Source: Hordeum vulgare subsp. vulgare (Eukaryota; Streptophyta; Magnoliopsida; Poales; Poaceae). Taken from it: a DNA stretch of 64,000 bases. Below, piece by piece: positions 23,031 to 34,515 of this stretch (positions are counted from its first letter, which is position 1; each line of letters opens with the position of its first letter). The notes beneath the pieces are model-generated. The model did not search any database, was not told where the DNA came from, and worked only from the letters and a program-made list of their open reading frames with translations. The translations under genes and the position numbers were made by a program. Where the stretch lies: assembly GCF_904849725.1 (NCBI RefSeq), contig NC_058524.1, positions 489,683,763 through 489,747,762 on the forward strand, in the 5' to 3' direction.

Positions 23031-25425
23031 GTGGAAAGAGCCAACGCAATTTACAAGTTGCATTCATGTTTTGCTTGTGAGAGATGTTTAGCCAACGGAT
23101 CCGCAACATTGAGATCCGTATGTACTTTGAAAATGTCTATGTACTCCTCCTTGATGTAATCGCAAATGAAATTGAAGCGGTGTTTTATTATCTTGGTCTT
23201 CTTGTGAAACCTCGGATCCTTTACAATGGTAATGTCACGAGTGTTATCACAAAGGAGAGTCATCACATCTAGTGCACTAGGCACAACTCCTAGATCCGTT
23301 ATGAACTGCTTCATCCATACTTCTTCCTGTGCGGCATCCCAAGTAGCTATATATTCCGCCTCACATGTAGATGCTCCTACGATGCTTTTCTTGGAGCTAC
23401 ACCAGCTGACTGCTCCACCATTTAGAATAAATATGTATTCGGTTTGAGAGTTAGAATCATCTGGATCAGTGTCAAAGCTAGCATCAATGTAACCATTTAC
23501 GAAGAGCTCTTGACCACCTCCATAAACGAGAAACATTTCCTTAGTCCTCTTCAGGTATTTAAGGATATTCTTGACCGATGTCCACTGTTCCACACTTGGA
23601 TCACATTGAAACCTTCCGGCCATACTTATAGCAAGGCACACATCCAGTCTTTTGCACATAATTGCATACATGATAGAGCCTATGGCCTATGCATAGGGGG
23701 CGACTCTCATCTTTTCTCTATCTTCTGCAGTTGATGGTCATTGAGTCTTACTCGACCTCACACCTTGCAAAACACGCAAGAACCCCTTCTTAGACCGATC
23801 TATTTTGAACTTCTTCAAAATCTTATTAAGGTATGTGCTTTGTGAAAGTCCTATTAAGTGTCTCAATCTATCTCTATAGATTTTGATTCCTAATATGTAA
23901 GCAACTTCTCCGAGGTCTTTCATGAAAAACTCTAGTTCAAATATATCTTCATGCTTTCCGAAAATTCTATATTTTCCCAGTCAGCAATATGTCATCCACA
24001 TATAATATTAGAAACATTATAGAGCTCCCACTCACTTCCTTATAAAATACAAGATTCTCCATAAACTTGTAAGAACCCAAAAGGTTTGTTCACCTCATGA
24101 AAGCGAAGATTCCAACTCCGAGATGCTTCCACTAGTCCATAAATGGATTGCTCGACCTTCATACTTTGTCATCATTTTTGGAATCTACAAAACCTTCCGG
24201 TTGCATCAGATACAACTCTTCCTTAAGAAAACCATTACAGAACGTTGTTATGACATCCATCTCCCAGATTTCATAATTGAGAAATGCAGCTATTGCTAAC
24301 ATAATCCCGATGGACTTAAGCGTCGCTATGGGTGAGAAAGTCTCATCATAGTCAACTCCTTGAACTTGTGAAAAATCTTTTGCGACAAGTCATGCTTTGT
24401 AAACGGTGACATTGATGTATGCATCCGTATTTTTATTAAAGATCCATTTGTTCTGAATGGCATTACGATCATTAGGTAAGTCCTCAAAAGTCTATACTTG
24501 GTTTTCATACAAGGATCCTATCTCGGATTTCATGGTCTCTAGCCATTTGTCAGAATCCACGCCCACCATCGCTTCTTCATAGCTCGTAGGTTCACTGATG
24601 TCTAACAACATGACCTCTAAGACAGGATTACTGTACCACTCAGGGGAAGTACGTGTCCTTGTCGACTTATGAGGGTGACTTGATCTGAACCTTCATGATC
24701 ATCATCGTTAGCTTCCTCTTGAATTGGTGTAGGATTTACAGAAACATCTTTCTGTGTCATGCTACTCTCTAATTGAAGTGATAGTTCAATAACCTCATCA
24801 AGTTCTACCTTCCTCCCACTCAATTCCTTCGAGAGAAACTCCTTGTCTAGTAGGGATCCATTCTTGGCAAGAAAGATCTTGCCTTCAGATCTAAGATATA
24901 CGGTGTACCAAATTGTTTCCTTAGGGTATCCTATGAAGACACACTTCTTTGCTTTGGGTTTGATCTTATCAGGCGGAAGCCTCTTCACATAAGCATCACA
25001 TCCGAAACTTTGAGAAACGACAGCTGAGGTTTCTTGTCAAACCATAATTCATACAGTTTTGTCTCAACCGATTGAGATGGTTCCCTATTTAAACTGTATG
25101 AAGTTGCCTCTAATGCATAACCCCGAAATGATAGTGACAAATCGGTAAGAGACATCATAGAACACACCATATCCAATAGAGTATGATTACCACGTTTAGA
25201 CACACAATTACGCTGTGGTTTCTAGGTGGCATGAGTTGTGAAATGATTCCACACTACATTAAGTGTTTGCTAAACTCTCAACTCAGATATTCAGCTCCAT
25301 GATGAGATCACAACAATTTTATCTTCTTGTTATGATAATTTTCATCTTCGCTCTAAAATTGTTTGAACTTTCCATAAGTTTTAGACTTGTGTTTTAGTAA
25401 TGAAGATACAAAGTTACTAGTACTA
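23031..25425 (-). pseudogene. Copia B: decayed pol of an older related copia element
   Basis: Reading leftward on the minus strand, the pieces follow copia order. An integrase core remnant lies near 25425-25205 and the integrase C-terminal region at 24985-25203 and 24617-24988 (KAKKCVFIGYPKETIWYTVY). RT pieces lie at 24326-24508 and 23738-23923 (MKDLGEVAYILGIKIYRDR). The RT end and RNase H lie at 23051-23671 (NGYIDASFDTDPDDSNSQTEY). Many stops and frameshifts separate the pieces, and the YVDD region near 23985-24005 is not in an open frame. Similarity to A is clear but far lower than between A and C, so B is a different, older family. Gag, protease and both LTRs are missing. The 5' side is cut near 25425. 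Confidence 0.85.
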
Positions 25426-25859
25426 TGTTCTCATCATTGTCACAAAAACCAAGATATTTGCATAGGGACATCATGTGTGTGCAAACGTAGTATCGACAAA
25501 GGTTGGTCCCTTTTTGTTGTTGAGGATACTACATTTTTTTATACAGAATTAGTCATGTGTTTGCCATGTTAGGAATAACCTAAACTGTGTAGGATGTTTG
25601 TTTTTTTCTTAGGAGAGCAATAGAAAGAGGTTTACTTAGAAACTTGAACATCTGACTAGCATTTTCTAAAAATAATAGATTTCGGTGTCTAATCAGAGAA
25701 ACGATCTCGTGCTGTAGACGTAGTTGGCGGTCGAACCATGACCCTCCTATTGTTATGTACCTTGACAATACACTCTAAATGAATATGTATTTTCACATAC
25801 ACAATTATTGAACCGAATATGAATACAAAATATCAACATCAAAGAATTCAATACCTATA
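25426..25859. other. Unassigned AT-rich sequence
   Basis: About 430 bp between the truncated copia B and the protease-like region. I see no open frame with family features and no terminal repeats. Confidence 0.5.
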
Positions 25860-26640
25860 CATGAATTCCTGAAGTTGCTCCAGATCCTCAGGCTTTTTTG
25901 ACTCTTTGAGAGAATCCATGTAGTAAACATTCTTTCGCTTCGGAACAAGGACTACCAAGATTGAGTAATGTCTGCAATTTAAGAAAACCATGAACTTATG
26001 AACTATGTTGAAAACTAAGACAATCAATGTATGTGTGGTTGGATATTCAACTTATCGTTCATTATACGGTCACATGAAGAAGTCTACAACGTGTAACATA
26101 AACATGATCTTGGCAACACGTTCAATGAAATACTTACTTGTAACATTTTTACCTAATAAAGTGTCGTTTTCTAATTCAGGATCTATGAAATATGCATGCT
26201 CCCTGAATGATCTCTACGCAGTCAATCCCCTGAGAGGAATACAATACAGTTAGTTGTATTTCATTAACATCCTTCTATGGAAAAGTTTGATTAGAGTTTG
26301 TGAAGTATATCTAAAATCAAGCATTTAACAAGAGTACCAACGCGCATATCAAAGTTGAAGAGGAGATGAAAGTCCTCGAATTCCAAACGGATGGTACCCG
26401 ACAGGTGACACAAATGCTTAGAGTCGTAGTAGATGTTCAAATTGTTATGACCTTCTGAAACTTTCTGCATGCAATATTTATGTAACTTGCGGCAATTGGA
26501 ACTACACTCATCATAGTATTCACCAACAAGAAATGGTTGGCCATACTTGTACTTGCGTCATTCAAGTGCGTATGCTTTAGTATTAGATACTGTCATGTCA
26601 ATTTCTTCATCGGGCATGCCATGGTTCTAGTCAAAGAGTC
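25860..26640 (-). pseudogene. Ulp1-like (C48) cysteine protease fragment, transposon type
   Basis: On the minus strand, conceptual exons carry remnants of a plant transposon-associated protein. About 26640-26310 gives YKYGQPFLVGEYYDECSSN and IRLEFEDFHLLFNFD, with in-frame stops. About 26235-26110 gives AYFIDPELENDTLLG. About 25975-25862 gives HYSILVVLVPKRKNVYYMDS, resembling the His...Asp part of Ulp1-type SUMO proteases (HW...LDS). An acceptor-like ttgcag lies near 25980 before the last exon, and a phase-compatible intron seems to separate the parts. No Cys box was found. Such genes occur in plant CACTA and Mutator-like elements and as captured gene pieces. The assignment is an inference from short motifs. 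The region is decayed. Confidence 0.45.
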
Positions 26641-26899
26641 TTTGTAGTAGGATGCTCTGGTTCTCATCCCTCTTGTGTATCTATCATGTCTAATAACAAA
26701 TTACCAATTATGTTGAAGCTAAATATAAATGCATCAGTCTTTGTAGTATAGGATGCATAGCGACAATGTTTGAATGAGATCAAATTAATAGTGACACGTA
26801 TATACATGCACAAATTTTGTAACATAGTACTGATGATATCAATTAAAATAGCACTCACATACGTAGAACTATGACACTGTCTTAATCACAGCCAGAATC

Positions 26900-27282
26900 A
26901 TATAGCACACAGAAATTTTCTAAATCACATCGAATACAACACATGATTTCTAACAACGAGAGTTGGGCTAACCTTCTTTTCACGTCCTAGAAACTTCCTC
27001 CCACTGTCCCGGATTCAAAAGCATCTAACTTCATGGATTGAGATTGATGTTGACCATGAGCAGGTAGGTCTTCATCTATCCCGCTCCGTTCCATGGAAGT
27101 AATTGTCCTAGCGAGCTACAAGAGAAAGAAATGGCTCAAATCGACGGCCACATTAAAATCCCAATTCTAAACCAAAACTCTGAGCCTAGGTGAGAGAGAG
27201 AGAGAGGATAGACGAATACCTCGCTGGTGAGAGATTCATTGGAGGAGGAGATACCGCTGGAGGGGTCAATCAAGGAGACCAT
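26900..27282 (-). pseudogene. Possible 5' exons of the same minus-strand gene
   Basis: An ATG at 27280-27282 (minus) opens a short exon of 21 codons, MVSLIDPSSGISSSNESLTSE, ending at a GT donor near 27219. After a short intron with a ctcttgtag acceptor near 27115, a second exon continues in the same phase (LARTITSMERSGIDEDLPAH). It reaches about 26972 with one in-frame TAG. A GA microsatellite (about 27190-27215) lies in the intron. I do not recognise the protein. The layout suggests the start of the gene whose end is the Ulp1-like region, but the middle exons are not clear. Confidence 0.35.
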
Positions 27283-27719
27283 GGTGACTATGGCAGTCGG
27301 ATGCGAGATAGGGAGATGTGGTGGTGGGAGGAACAGGGGAACAAGGGAAATGTGGCCCTTGCTTGGTCGGAGGGAGGGGAGAGGCAGCTCTTTTGGCGGT
27401 CGGCGAATTTTTTTGCTAGGTGCAGGGAATTTTGGTGCACAAAGATTCATTAGACACGGTTTTTCTGCTTTGAGCCCGTGGGATGAATTAAACATATAAT
27501 ATTTTGTCCGTCCTCCATAGTCTGTGGTTATAGTTCCCATCCACGTCATTCCATAATTTATAATGAACTACTAACTTAGGTATACAAATTAGCCGACACA
27601 TAGCTCACATTTACTAAATCGAGGAAGTTCATTAAATAAATAGGGTTGCTTGACCTAGACATAGCTGTAACAAAATACCACCTCTGTAAACAAAGGCTAT
27701 TAGTCCTACACTTAATTTG
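27283..27719. other. Unassigned sequence upstream of the minus-strand pseudogene
   Basis: A G-rich part (27290-27420) that could be the 5' leader of the minus-strand gene, then AT-rich DNA. I see no terminal repeat or duplication that would mark a transposon end. Confidence 0.4.
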
Positions 27720-28540
27720 AACAAAGACGCCAGCCCGTCACCGCCCTATGCCTTGCCGATGTTCGATGAGATGTCGACAACTTGTGAGGGTGACTTCGCC
27801 GCTTCTGGACTCCATGTCCTCCAGGATGAACTCGACCACATCAACGTCCTCGTCATCGATGCCGCACTAATATTTGGGATCACCCTCATCATTATAGTAC
27901 TTGTAGTAGTGACGCCGCCAAAGCTCGTGTTGGTACTCCACTGTTGATTCCTTGATGGACAAGAACTTCTCCACCTCCTCCTGAGCCACACGGAACTCCT
28001 CCCGACGCTTGTCTCTCTCAGATGGCTCCCGCATCTCTGGTTATCGCTCGGTGATATCATGGGGAAGGGTCTCCATGGCCTTCATCACTGCATCGTCGGC
28101 ATGCTTCTCGACCTCTGCCGCCGCCGCCTCTTCGGACGGAGCATAGGCTGGATTCGAAGGAGGCGTGGAGTATATTGGCGTGGGCATTCTCAATATTGGC
28201 TCGGATGGCCACGACCCAGGATAGGGAAACCTTTGCGACACCATAGGCTACATGAGTGCTCTTGGCATTTGCAGCCATCATTGCAGCAGTTGCAGCTCTC
28301 ATCTTCACAGCTGCAAACACCCAAGGCGGATGGGACTGCTCTCTAGGCTTGGGGAGGCAGTCGCGCTCTCACCGGAGGCGGGAGCACTCGGGGCAGATGC
28401 GGCCGTCGTATGCACCCTCACGAAGCGTCACCACAACGTCATTCTTTGCAAAAAAGGTTTGTTGGGGAATGAGGATTAAGGGTGAACGGAATCCGAGCTG
28501 GACGACGCCAATGAAGCTTCCGATGGAAGGCATAAATTAA
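27720..28540 (-). pseudogene. Unrecognised decayed coding region
   Basis: GC-rich sequence (unlike its AT-rich flanks) with coding character on the minus strand. From an ATG near 28534 one frame reads VVVTLREGAYDGRICPECSR and then meets a TGA. A further frame (about 27990-27780) reads VAQEEVEKFLSIKESTVEYQ and YYKYYNDEGDPKY with a stop after it, and an acidic stretch follows. The frames do not join without shifts. The Cys pair in CPEC could be part of a zinc site, but too little remains. It may be a captured host gene fragment or an old transposon gene. Confidence 0.35.
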
Positions 28541-28649
28541 TCCGTGAATTTTCGTCGCAAATGATTCCTATATAAAACTGTGTATGCAGTTCACTTTTTG
28601 TATTGAATTGTAAAACTATTTTGGGATACAACATTAATGGATGGTGTTT

Positions 28650-31600
28650 TAATTATAAGAAAAAGATTTGTACCGTTGCAATGCATGAATACAACTATCA
28701 TCCTAAGATTTGAAATTTTTCACTAGTCATTTGGCCTTCTAAGACATTAAGTGAGTTTCTAGCCATTAAATGCTCGTAATTCAAATTTGAAATATAAGAA
28801 CATGCAAGATGAAGCTAAAACCGGTTGGAAAAATCATATTTGTGTCATTGCAGCCTGCTTTATGCCCTATGCAATAAATTGTAAGGAATTCCAAACATCT
28901 TGAGTAGCATTTTGGACACAAGCATTGAGAATCATGTTTCTATATTCAAAAAAATAAAAAAAATGCTATGAAGTACATGAAAATCTGCATGATTTCCCAA
29001 CATGGTGCCAAGATGTTGTGTTAAAAGCATTGGTTTGTTCGTGATAAGCTTTGACACATACCTCTCACAAACGAGAGCATCACACACAGGAACATGGGGG
29101 CATGTTTGATTATGAACCGCCAGCCGCTGCCTAATTCGGCCTAGTTTTTTCATTGTTACAATGCACGAATACGACCGACATCATAAAATTTGAAAAATTT
29201 CGGGATTCAATTGGAATTTTTAGACATAAGTTAGTTTCTAAAAATTTAATGACCATAATTAAAAGCTAAAACATATGAACATGCAAGATGAAGCAAAAAA
29301 TGGGAGGAAACAAATCATATTTAGTTACTACTTGCTTTTGTATTTATGCCACATGCAATACATTTGAAAGAATTATAAAGATCTTGAGTAATGGTTCGGA
29401 CACAAGCATTGAGATTCTAGGTTTTTAAATTCAAAAAAATGAAAATATGCTCTGAAGTAGATGAAAATCTACGTGATTTCCCGACATGGGGCCAAGATGT
29501 CATGCTTAAAGTATTGGCTTCTTCGAGTTAAGCTTTGACACATACCTCTCACAAATCTGAGCATCACACGAAGGCTTAAAAATGAAAGTAGGGGCATGTT
29601 TGATAACGATCCCCTAGTCGCTCCCTCATTCGGCCTAGTCTTTTTCATCATTACAATGCACAAATACGACCAACATCCTAAAATTCGAAAATTTTGGGTG
29701 TTCCATAGGAGTTATTTTAGACATTAAGTTACTTTCTATACATTTAATGGCCATAATTAAAAAACAAAACACATGAAGATACAAGATGAAGCAAAATAAT
29801 GGTAGGAAAAAAATTAATTTTAGGTACTACTTGCTTCTGTAGTTATGCCCCATGCAATAAATTTGAAAGAATTCCAAACATTTTGAAAACGATTTGCACA
29901 AAAGCATTCAGAATCTAGGTTTATAAATTCAAAAAATTAAAGGATGCTCCGAAGTACATGAAAATCTGGATGATTTCCATGCATGTGGCCAAGATGTCGT
30001 GGTTAAAGTATAGGGTCTTCGAGATAAGCTTTGGCATATACCTCTCACAAGCGAGAGCATCACACGAAGGCTCGTGGTTCCGGGAGGGAATGTGAGGGCA
30101 TGTTTGATGACTAGTCGCCAGTCATTGCCTCATTCGACCTAGTTTTTTTAGTGAAGTCTATTTTAAACCTTGAGGTTGTAGAGCTGGTCGCAAAGAAACC
30201 CTCACCTTTAAATCCCTAAAGTTTGTACCTTGTATTCATTGATCCGGTCTATCTTAACCCTGACCATGTTTGGCGCGCCAGGAAAACATACATCTCGCTT
30301 GGAATTGAAGTCTACCTCTGACTTACATCCTACCCCACATGTTGGATTCATCATGCAGCCCTAAGTCATCCTCTCTCTCCTGAAATAAGTGTAGACGCCT
30401 GAACGGCACAAATGCGGCACAATAGCAAGGCACACCTAGCGGGTCTTCGGCAGACAAGGGCGTGTAGTTCCCACATGCATCCCGTTTGCCGCCGCAAGCG
30501 TTCACTATTAGCCTTGTCATGGGCGTCGTAATGTAAAAGCTGAGCTAGTGCCCCATGAAGACGAGTTTGCAGTCACACCCTTGCTGGCAATGTTGCCTTG
30601 TGCGTAGATGACAAGATTCAATCATCTCAATCAGGCCAAGATCGATTAAATTAATTAGCACATATATGAGTGTTTGGTGCTAGATTGCTTAGCTACTACT
30701 TATCTAGGAACATGAGGCAAAAGAAATGAATCAGCTGAAGCAATTGACCTATTCATGGTAGCACCCGACATAGGTTGCGGTAGAGACCAGGGCAGCAAAC
30801 CAGCCGCCCTGTGCACTTGTTTTCGTTGGGGTTTGTCCTCCCAATTACCTACTACGGCCGGCCACGAGGGCCTCGCCTCAACAGCGGTGACTCGATGGGC
30901 AGGTGCACTGCAGCATGACCTGTAGCTAGCCGTGGTTTCTGGGGAAAAGAAATACGACATGTGGAACAGTCAATTCAGTGACATTAGACTGCCACCCCGG
31001 CCTGGATAGTTGGTTTCCTAGCATGGCAAACTGCTATAGACAGGTTTCGGGTGGAGATTCAACAGGATCAGTGAGTACAAGGTAAAAACTTCAGGGATTT
31101 GAAGGTGAGGGTTTATTTGCGACGAGCTCTACAAGCTCAAGGTTTAAAATAGACTTTACTCTAGTTTTTTTCATCACTACAATGCACGAATACAACTGAC
31201 GTCCTAAAATTTGAAAATTTTCGGAGTTAAGTTGGCATTTTTTAGACATTAAGTTAGCTTTTAGAAATTTAATGGTCGTATTCAGTTGGCATTGTTCGAA
31301 ATAAGCTTTGACATATACCTCTCACAAACCGGAGCGTCAAATGAAGTCTCGTGGTTCCGAGTGGGAGTGTGGGGGCATTCTTGATGATGAACCGCTAGAC
31401 GCTACATCATCCATCCTAATTTTTTCAGTGTTAATATGCAAGAATACGACCGGCGTCCTAAAATTTGAAAATGGGGTTCCATTGGCATTTTATAGACTTT
31501 AAGTTAGTTTCTAGTAATTTAATGGCAGAATGCAATACTCAAAGACATGGACGTGCAAGATGATGCAAAAAATGGTACGAAAAAATCATTTTTGTACTAA

Positions 31601-31780
31601 CTTCCGTATTTATACACCATCAATAAATCTAAAGCGATTCCAAACATCTTGAGTAATGGTTTGGACACAAGCATTGAGAATCTAGGTTTTTAAATTCGAA
31701 AAAGGAAACGATGCTTTGACGTACATAAAAATCTGCATGATTTCCTCACATGGGGCCAAGATGTCGTGGTTAAAGTATGG
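28650..31780. repeat. Tandem array of units of about 490 bp (five copies, one interrupted)
   Basis: A conserved anchor (caatgcacgaatac and variants) recurs at about 28678, 29159, 29654, 31180 and 31434. Spacings are 481 and 495 bp, then 504 bp once the inserted element at 30150-31160 and its duplication are subtracted. The last step is only 254 bp because copy four lost about 230 bp. Other shared blocks are agctttgacacatacctctc, catgcaagatgaagc and ggacacaagcattgagaatc. Copies differ by many substitutions, so the array is old. No coding potential is seen. I do not recognise the family. It could be a local satellite or internal tandem repeats of a larger DNA transposon. Confidence 0.85.
30150..31160. 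mobile_element. Mutator-like non-autonomous element with long terminal inverted repeats
   Basis: The left end (agtgaagtctattttaaacc...) and the reverse of the right end (agtaaagtctattttaaacc...) match over about 85 bp with few differences. A weaker match continues to around 110 bp. The element is flanked by ctagttttttt on both sides (30139-30149 and 31161-31171). Because the flanks lie in the array repeat, the empty site can be read from other units, which contain a single cctagttttttcat. Long inverted repeats and a 9-11 bp duplication fit Mutator-like elements. No transposase frame is present in the 1-kb body. The short frames at 30323 and 30700 are unconvincing, though captured gene fragments are possible. 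Confidence 0.8.
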
Positions 31781-31789
31781 GCCAAGATG

Positions 31790-32138
31790 TCAGGGAATAT
31801 CATCAACCTACTATCAAGTAACTTCACACAAAGTATCATTCACTTGTTCTTCTTACCTATATTGTGTTTCATCACCCGTTCCACTTCACGGGAAAACCAA
31901 CACATATCACAAGCATCAGGAAGGATTTCCGACACCGTTGTCAGGGAATATCATCAACCTACTATCAAGTAACTTCACACAAAGTATCATTCACTTGTTC
32001 TTCTTTAATTTGCTTTTATATTTAGCTTGCTCCATAAAAAATCAAAAATACAAAAATATTTTTCTTTGCTTGACACTAGTTTGCTTCTTTGCTTGCTAGA
32101 TTACTTGTGCTACTTGTTACTTTGCTTGCTCAGTCACC
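31790..32138 (+). mobile_element. H: 5' leader of a Sabrina/WHAM-like element with duplicated segment
   Basis: The sequence gacaccgttgtcaggga near 31931-31947 is a mutated form of the ggcgccgttgccgggga primer site used by this family. It places the element on the + strand. About 66 bp starting at 31790 (tcagggaatatcatcaacct...) is repeated at 31941, making a 151-bp tandem duplication that includes the primer-site end. No LTR precedes it, because the tandem array abuts directly. Confidence 0.65.
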
Positions 32139-33708
32139 ATGTCTCGAGATACTACTAAGTTGTGTGGCTTCTCAAATACTAATAATAATGATTTTGTTAG
32201 TACACTTATACCACCTGTCACTATTGCGGAGTCTTACGATATAAATGTTGCTTGCTAAATCTTGTGATGAAAGAACAATTTTCGGGAAGTCCTGGCGAGG
32301 ATCCCGCTACTCATGTTAATACCTTTGTTGAACTTTGTGATATACAAAAGAAAAAGGATATGGATGAATTAAAGTTATTTCCTTTTTTTACGAGATAAAG
32401 CTAAATCTTGGTTTTCATCTTTACTGCATAATAGTATTGGAACATGGGATAAATGTAAAGATGCTTTTATTACCAAGTATTTTCCTCCTCCTAAGATCAT
32501 CTCCCTTAGAAATCAAATTATTAATTTTAAGCAACATGACCAAGACCATGTTGCACAAGCTTGGGAGAGCATGAAAACAATGACTAGAAATTTCCCTACT
32601 CATGGTTTAAACTTGTGGATGATCATACAATATTTCTATGCTGGACTAAACATTGTGTCTACAAATCCTCTACATTATGCTATAGATGGTACCTTTATGG
32701 AGGTGACACTAGGATATTCCATCAAACTCCTGGATAACAACATGAAAAACTACTCTCAATGGCCCACGAAAAGAGCTCAAATTAGTAAGAAGGTAAATTA
32801 TGTGGAGGAAATCACTACTTTGAATGAAAAAGTTGATGCTCTTATGAATTTGGTTGCTATTAAAAATTCTCATGTCGATCCTAATGACATGACTTTGTCT
32901 ACTTTGATTGAGAAAAATGATAATGCCATTGATGTGAATTTTATCTCAAGAAAGAATTTTAATAACAATGCCTATGGGGGTAATTTCAATGCTAGGCCAC
33001 ATTTGGTAACTCCTCCAATGGTTATGGAAACTCTTATGGAAATTTATGGAAATACTTCAACCAATAATAATAATTTATCCTTTTATCTTGATTACACCAT
33101 TAAATAAATCATTAGTTCTCAAAAAGTTTTCAATACTGTGGTAGAGGAAAAGCTTCATAAGACTCGTGATTTGGCTAGGAACATGGATATGATTGCTCTT
33201 GATGTACAAACTCATAAAAGTAAAACTTTGCCACCAAAGCATGACTTTAATGTGACTATTAAATCCATCCAAATATATATCAATTAAAGTAAGGAGAGGA
33301 CTGCTAAGTTGAGATATAAGCGGGAATTCCTAGAAAAAGCTCCTCCACCCGGAATCATGATGAAGATCTTAAAGTGCTTGTTACTTCGTCTATGGAATCT
33401 TTGTTTACTAATCTGAATATGAATGATAAAGGGACCGGATATGAGTCAACTTTAGCTAGAGAGCATTTCAATTGCTAGGAGGGTGATGACTATAGTGATA
33501 AAACTCAAAAAGTGGGTTTGGAGAGGTCAAAACTTTAACTAGTGATGTGCCCACTATCTTGGATCACGAGGATTTTAATTGTTATAACTGTTTGTTAGTA
33601 GAATGTATTTCCTTGCTACAATCCATCATTAGATCACCTAATGCTTATGAGAAAAATAAAGATTTTGCTCAACTATAGTAGAAGCTATGGTAAAAGCGTG
33701 TGATGAAA
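32139..33708 (+). pseudogene. gag: gag of Sabrina/WHAM-like element H (decayed, truncated)
   Basis: The start at 32139 gives MSRDTTKLCGFSNTNNNDF, the usual opening of this Athila-lineage Gag in Triticeae. A one-base loss near 32255 shifts the frame, and another shift follows near 32385. Capsid motifs follow (DKAKSWFSSL, WDKCKDAFITKYFPPPK, AWESMKTMTRNFPTHGLNLW) in the open part up to 33107. Decayed continuation reaches about 33708 (VEEKLHKTRDLARNMDMIA, then ECISLLQSIIRSPNAYEKN). The sequence stops in the middle of Gag where CACTA sequence begins. The protein would form the particle. No protease follows. Confidence 0.75.
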
Positions 33709-34298
33709 AGCGGACGAGACCCAACGACAAGGGGGCCATGGCCGAAGAGGGCCTGAGTAGATGAGGGTTCGATCTAGGGTTTGTCCAGGCCACAACAGTG
33801 AGAGGCCGAGGGCGCTATAGAGTAGGCGTGCGAGAACAAGGGCATGCATCTGTGGCGTAGGCAAACGGCTGCGGCGACGAGCTTGGCACGAGGGAGGAGG
33901 AGGTGCGTGGTGGAGACGAGGCATAGGGTTTGGTAGTGAGAGCGGCAGAATTTTGAAATTTTGTTTTAGGAAAAGGGAAGGGTGGTTTTGGGGGGGGGAC
34001 TACAACGTAGGTAGTGGACGGGTCTACCTATGGCGGTTAGAATAAACAGCCTGCTACCGTGAGGACACGTAGTTGTGGCGGGCATTATGGCACAACCCAC
34101 ACAAGTGAGTTATACAAAAAACATACAAATAGGTCGTACATGTGGCGGGCAGGGAAAAAGCCTGCCATTGCTTCTGCACAACTTGTGGAGGTCTCTCTTT
34201 ATCACCTTCCACAGCTAACTTGTCAAAGTAGCTATGGCGGGTGACCCGTCCCATCCGCCACTAATTTGTGATCACCTATAAGCCATTTCCTAGTAGTG
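33709..34298 (-). mobile_element. CACTA transposon terminus
   Basis: The sequence ends at 34298 with cctagtagtg, which reads cactactagg on the minus strand, a typical CACTA end. The neighbouring 250 bp carries several short tggcggg / cccgcca motifs in both orientations (around 34023, 34076, 34142, 34234, 34255), as expected of subterminal transposase binding repeats. Further in (33960-33710, minus) is a GC-rich stretch with a possible first exon (frame 33685-33924). The next three bases, aaa, could be the target duplication. The element is cut at about 33709 and its other end was not found. No transposase is present. Confidence 0.7.
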
Positions 34299-34515
34299 AA
34301 AAGACCATTTCTGGCCTCAGAAAAAGGCATTTAATTAAATTTTTTAAAGATAATAGTATTGTGATTTTTGGAAGTCTTGTAGATAATAGGTTCCAAATAA
34401 AATCTTTGGGGCAAAATATTTACCGTAATTTCAAGACTTGTAGTACGAACCTCAATTTAGGGTGTTTCGAAAATCTAAATCAAATATATGATTTTTGACC
34501 AAACTAATATTGTTA
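34299..34515 (-). repeat. Possible fragment of a Tekay-like LTR
   Basis: Read on the minus strand, the part next to the CACTA end (taattaaatgcctttttctgaggccagaaatgg) resembles the early LTR stretch of E3 near 55870-55915 and of E1 near 8090-8130. The preceding part (tactacaagtcttg...) resembles E3 near 55765. The match is weak, so this is tentative. Confidence 0.35.

Noticed and set aside
28650..31780. Repeat array considered as CRISPR-like
   Set aside because: Units are about 490 bp, diverged and contiguous, with no spacers; the DNA is clearly from a plant.
33685..33924. 79-codon Pro/Leu-rich minus-strand frame next to the CACTA end
   Set aside because: It could be a first exon of a CACTA gene, but the element is cut here and nothing confirms it, so it is mentioned only within the CACTA entry.
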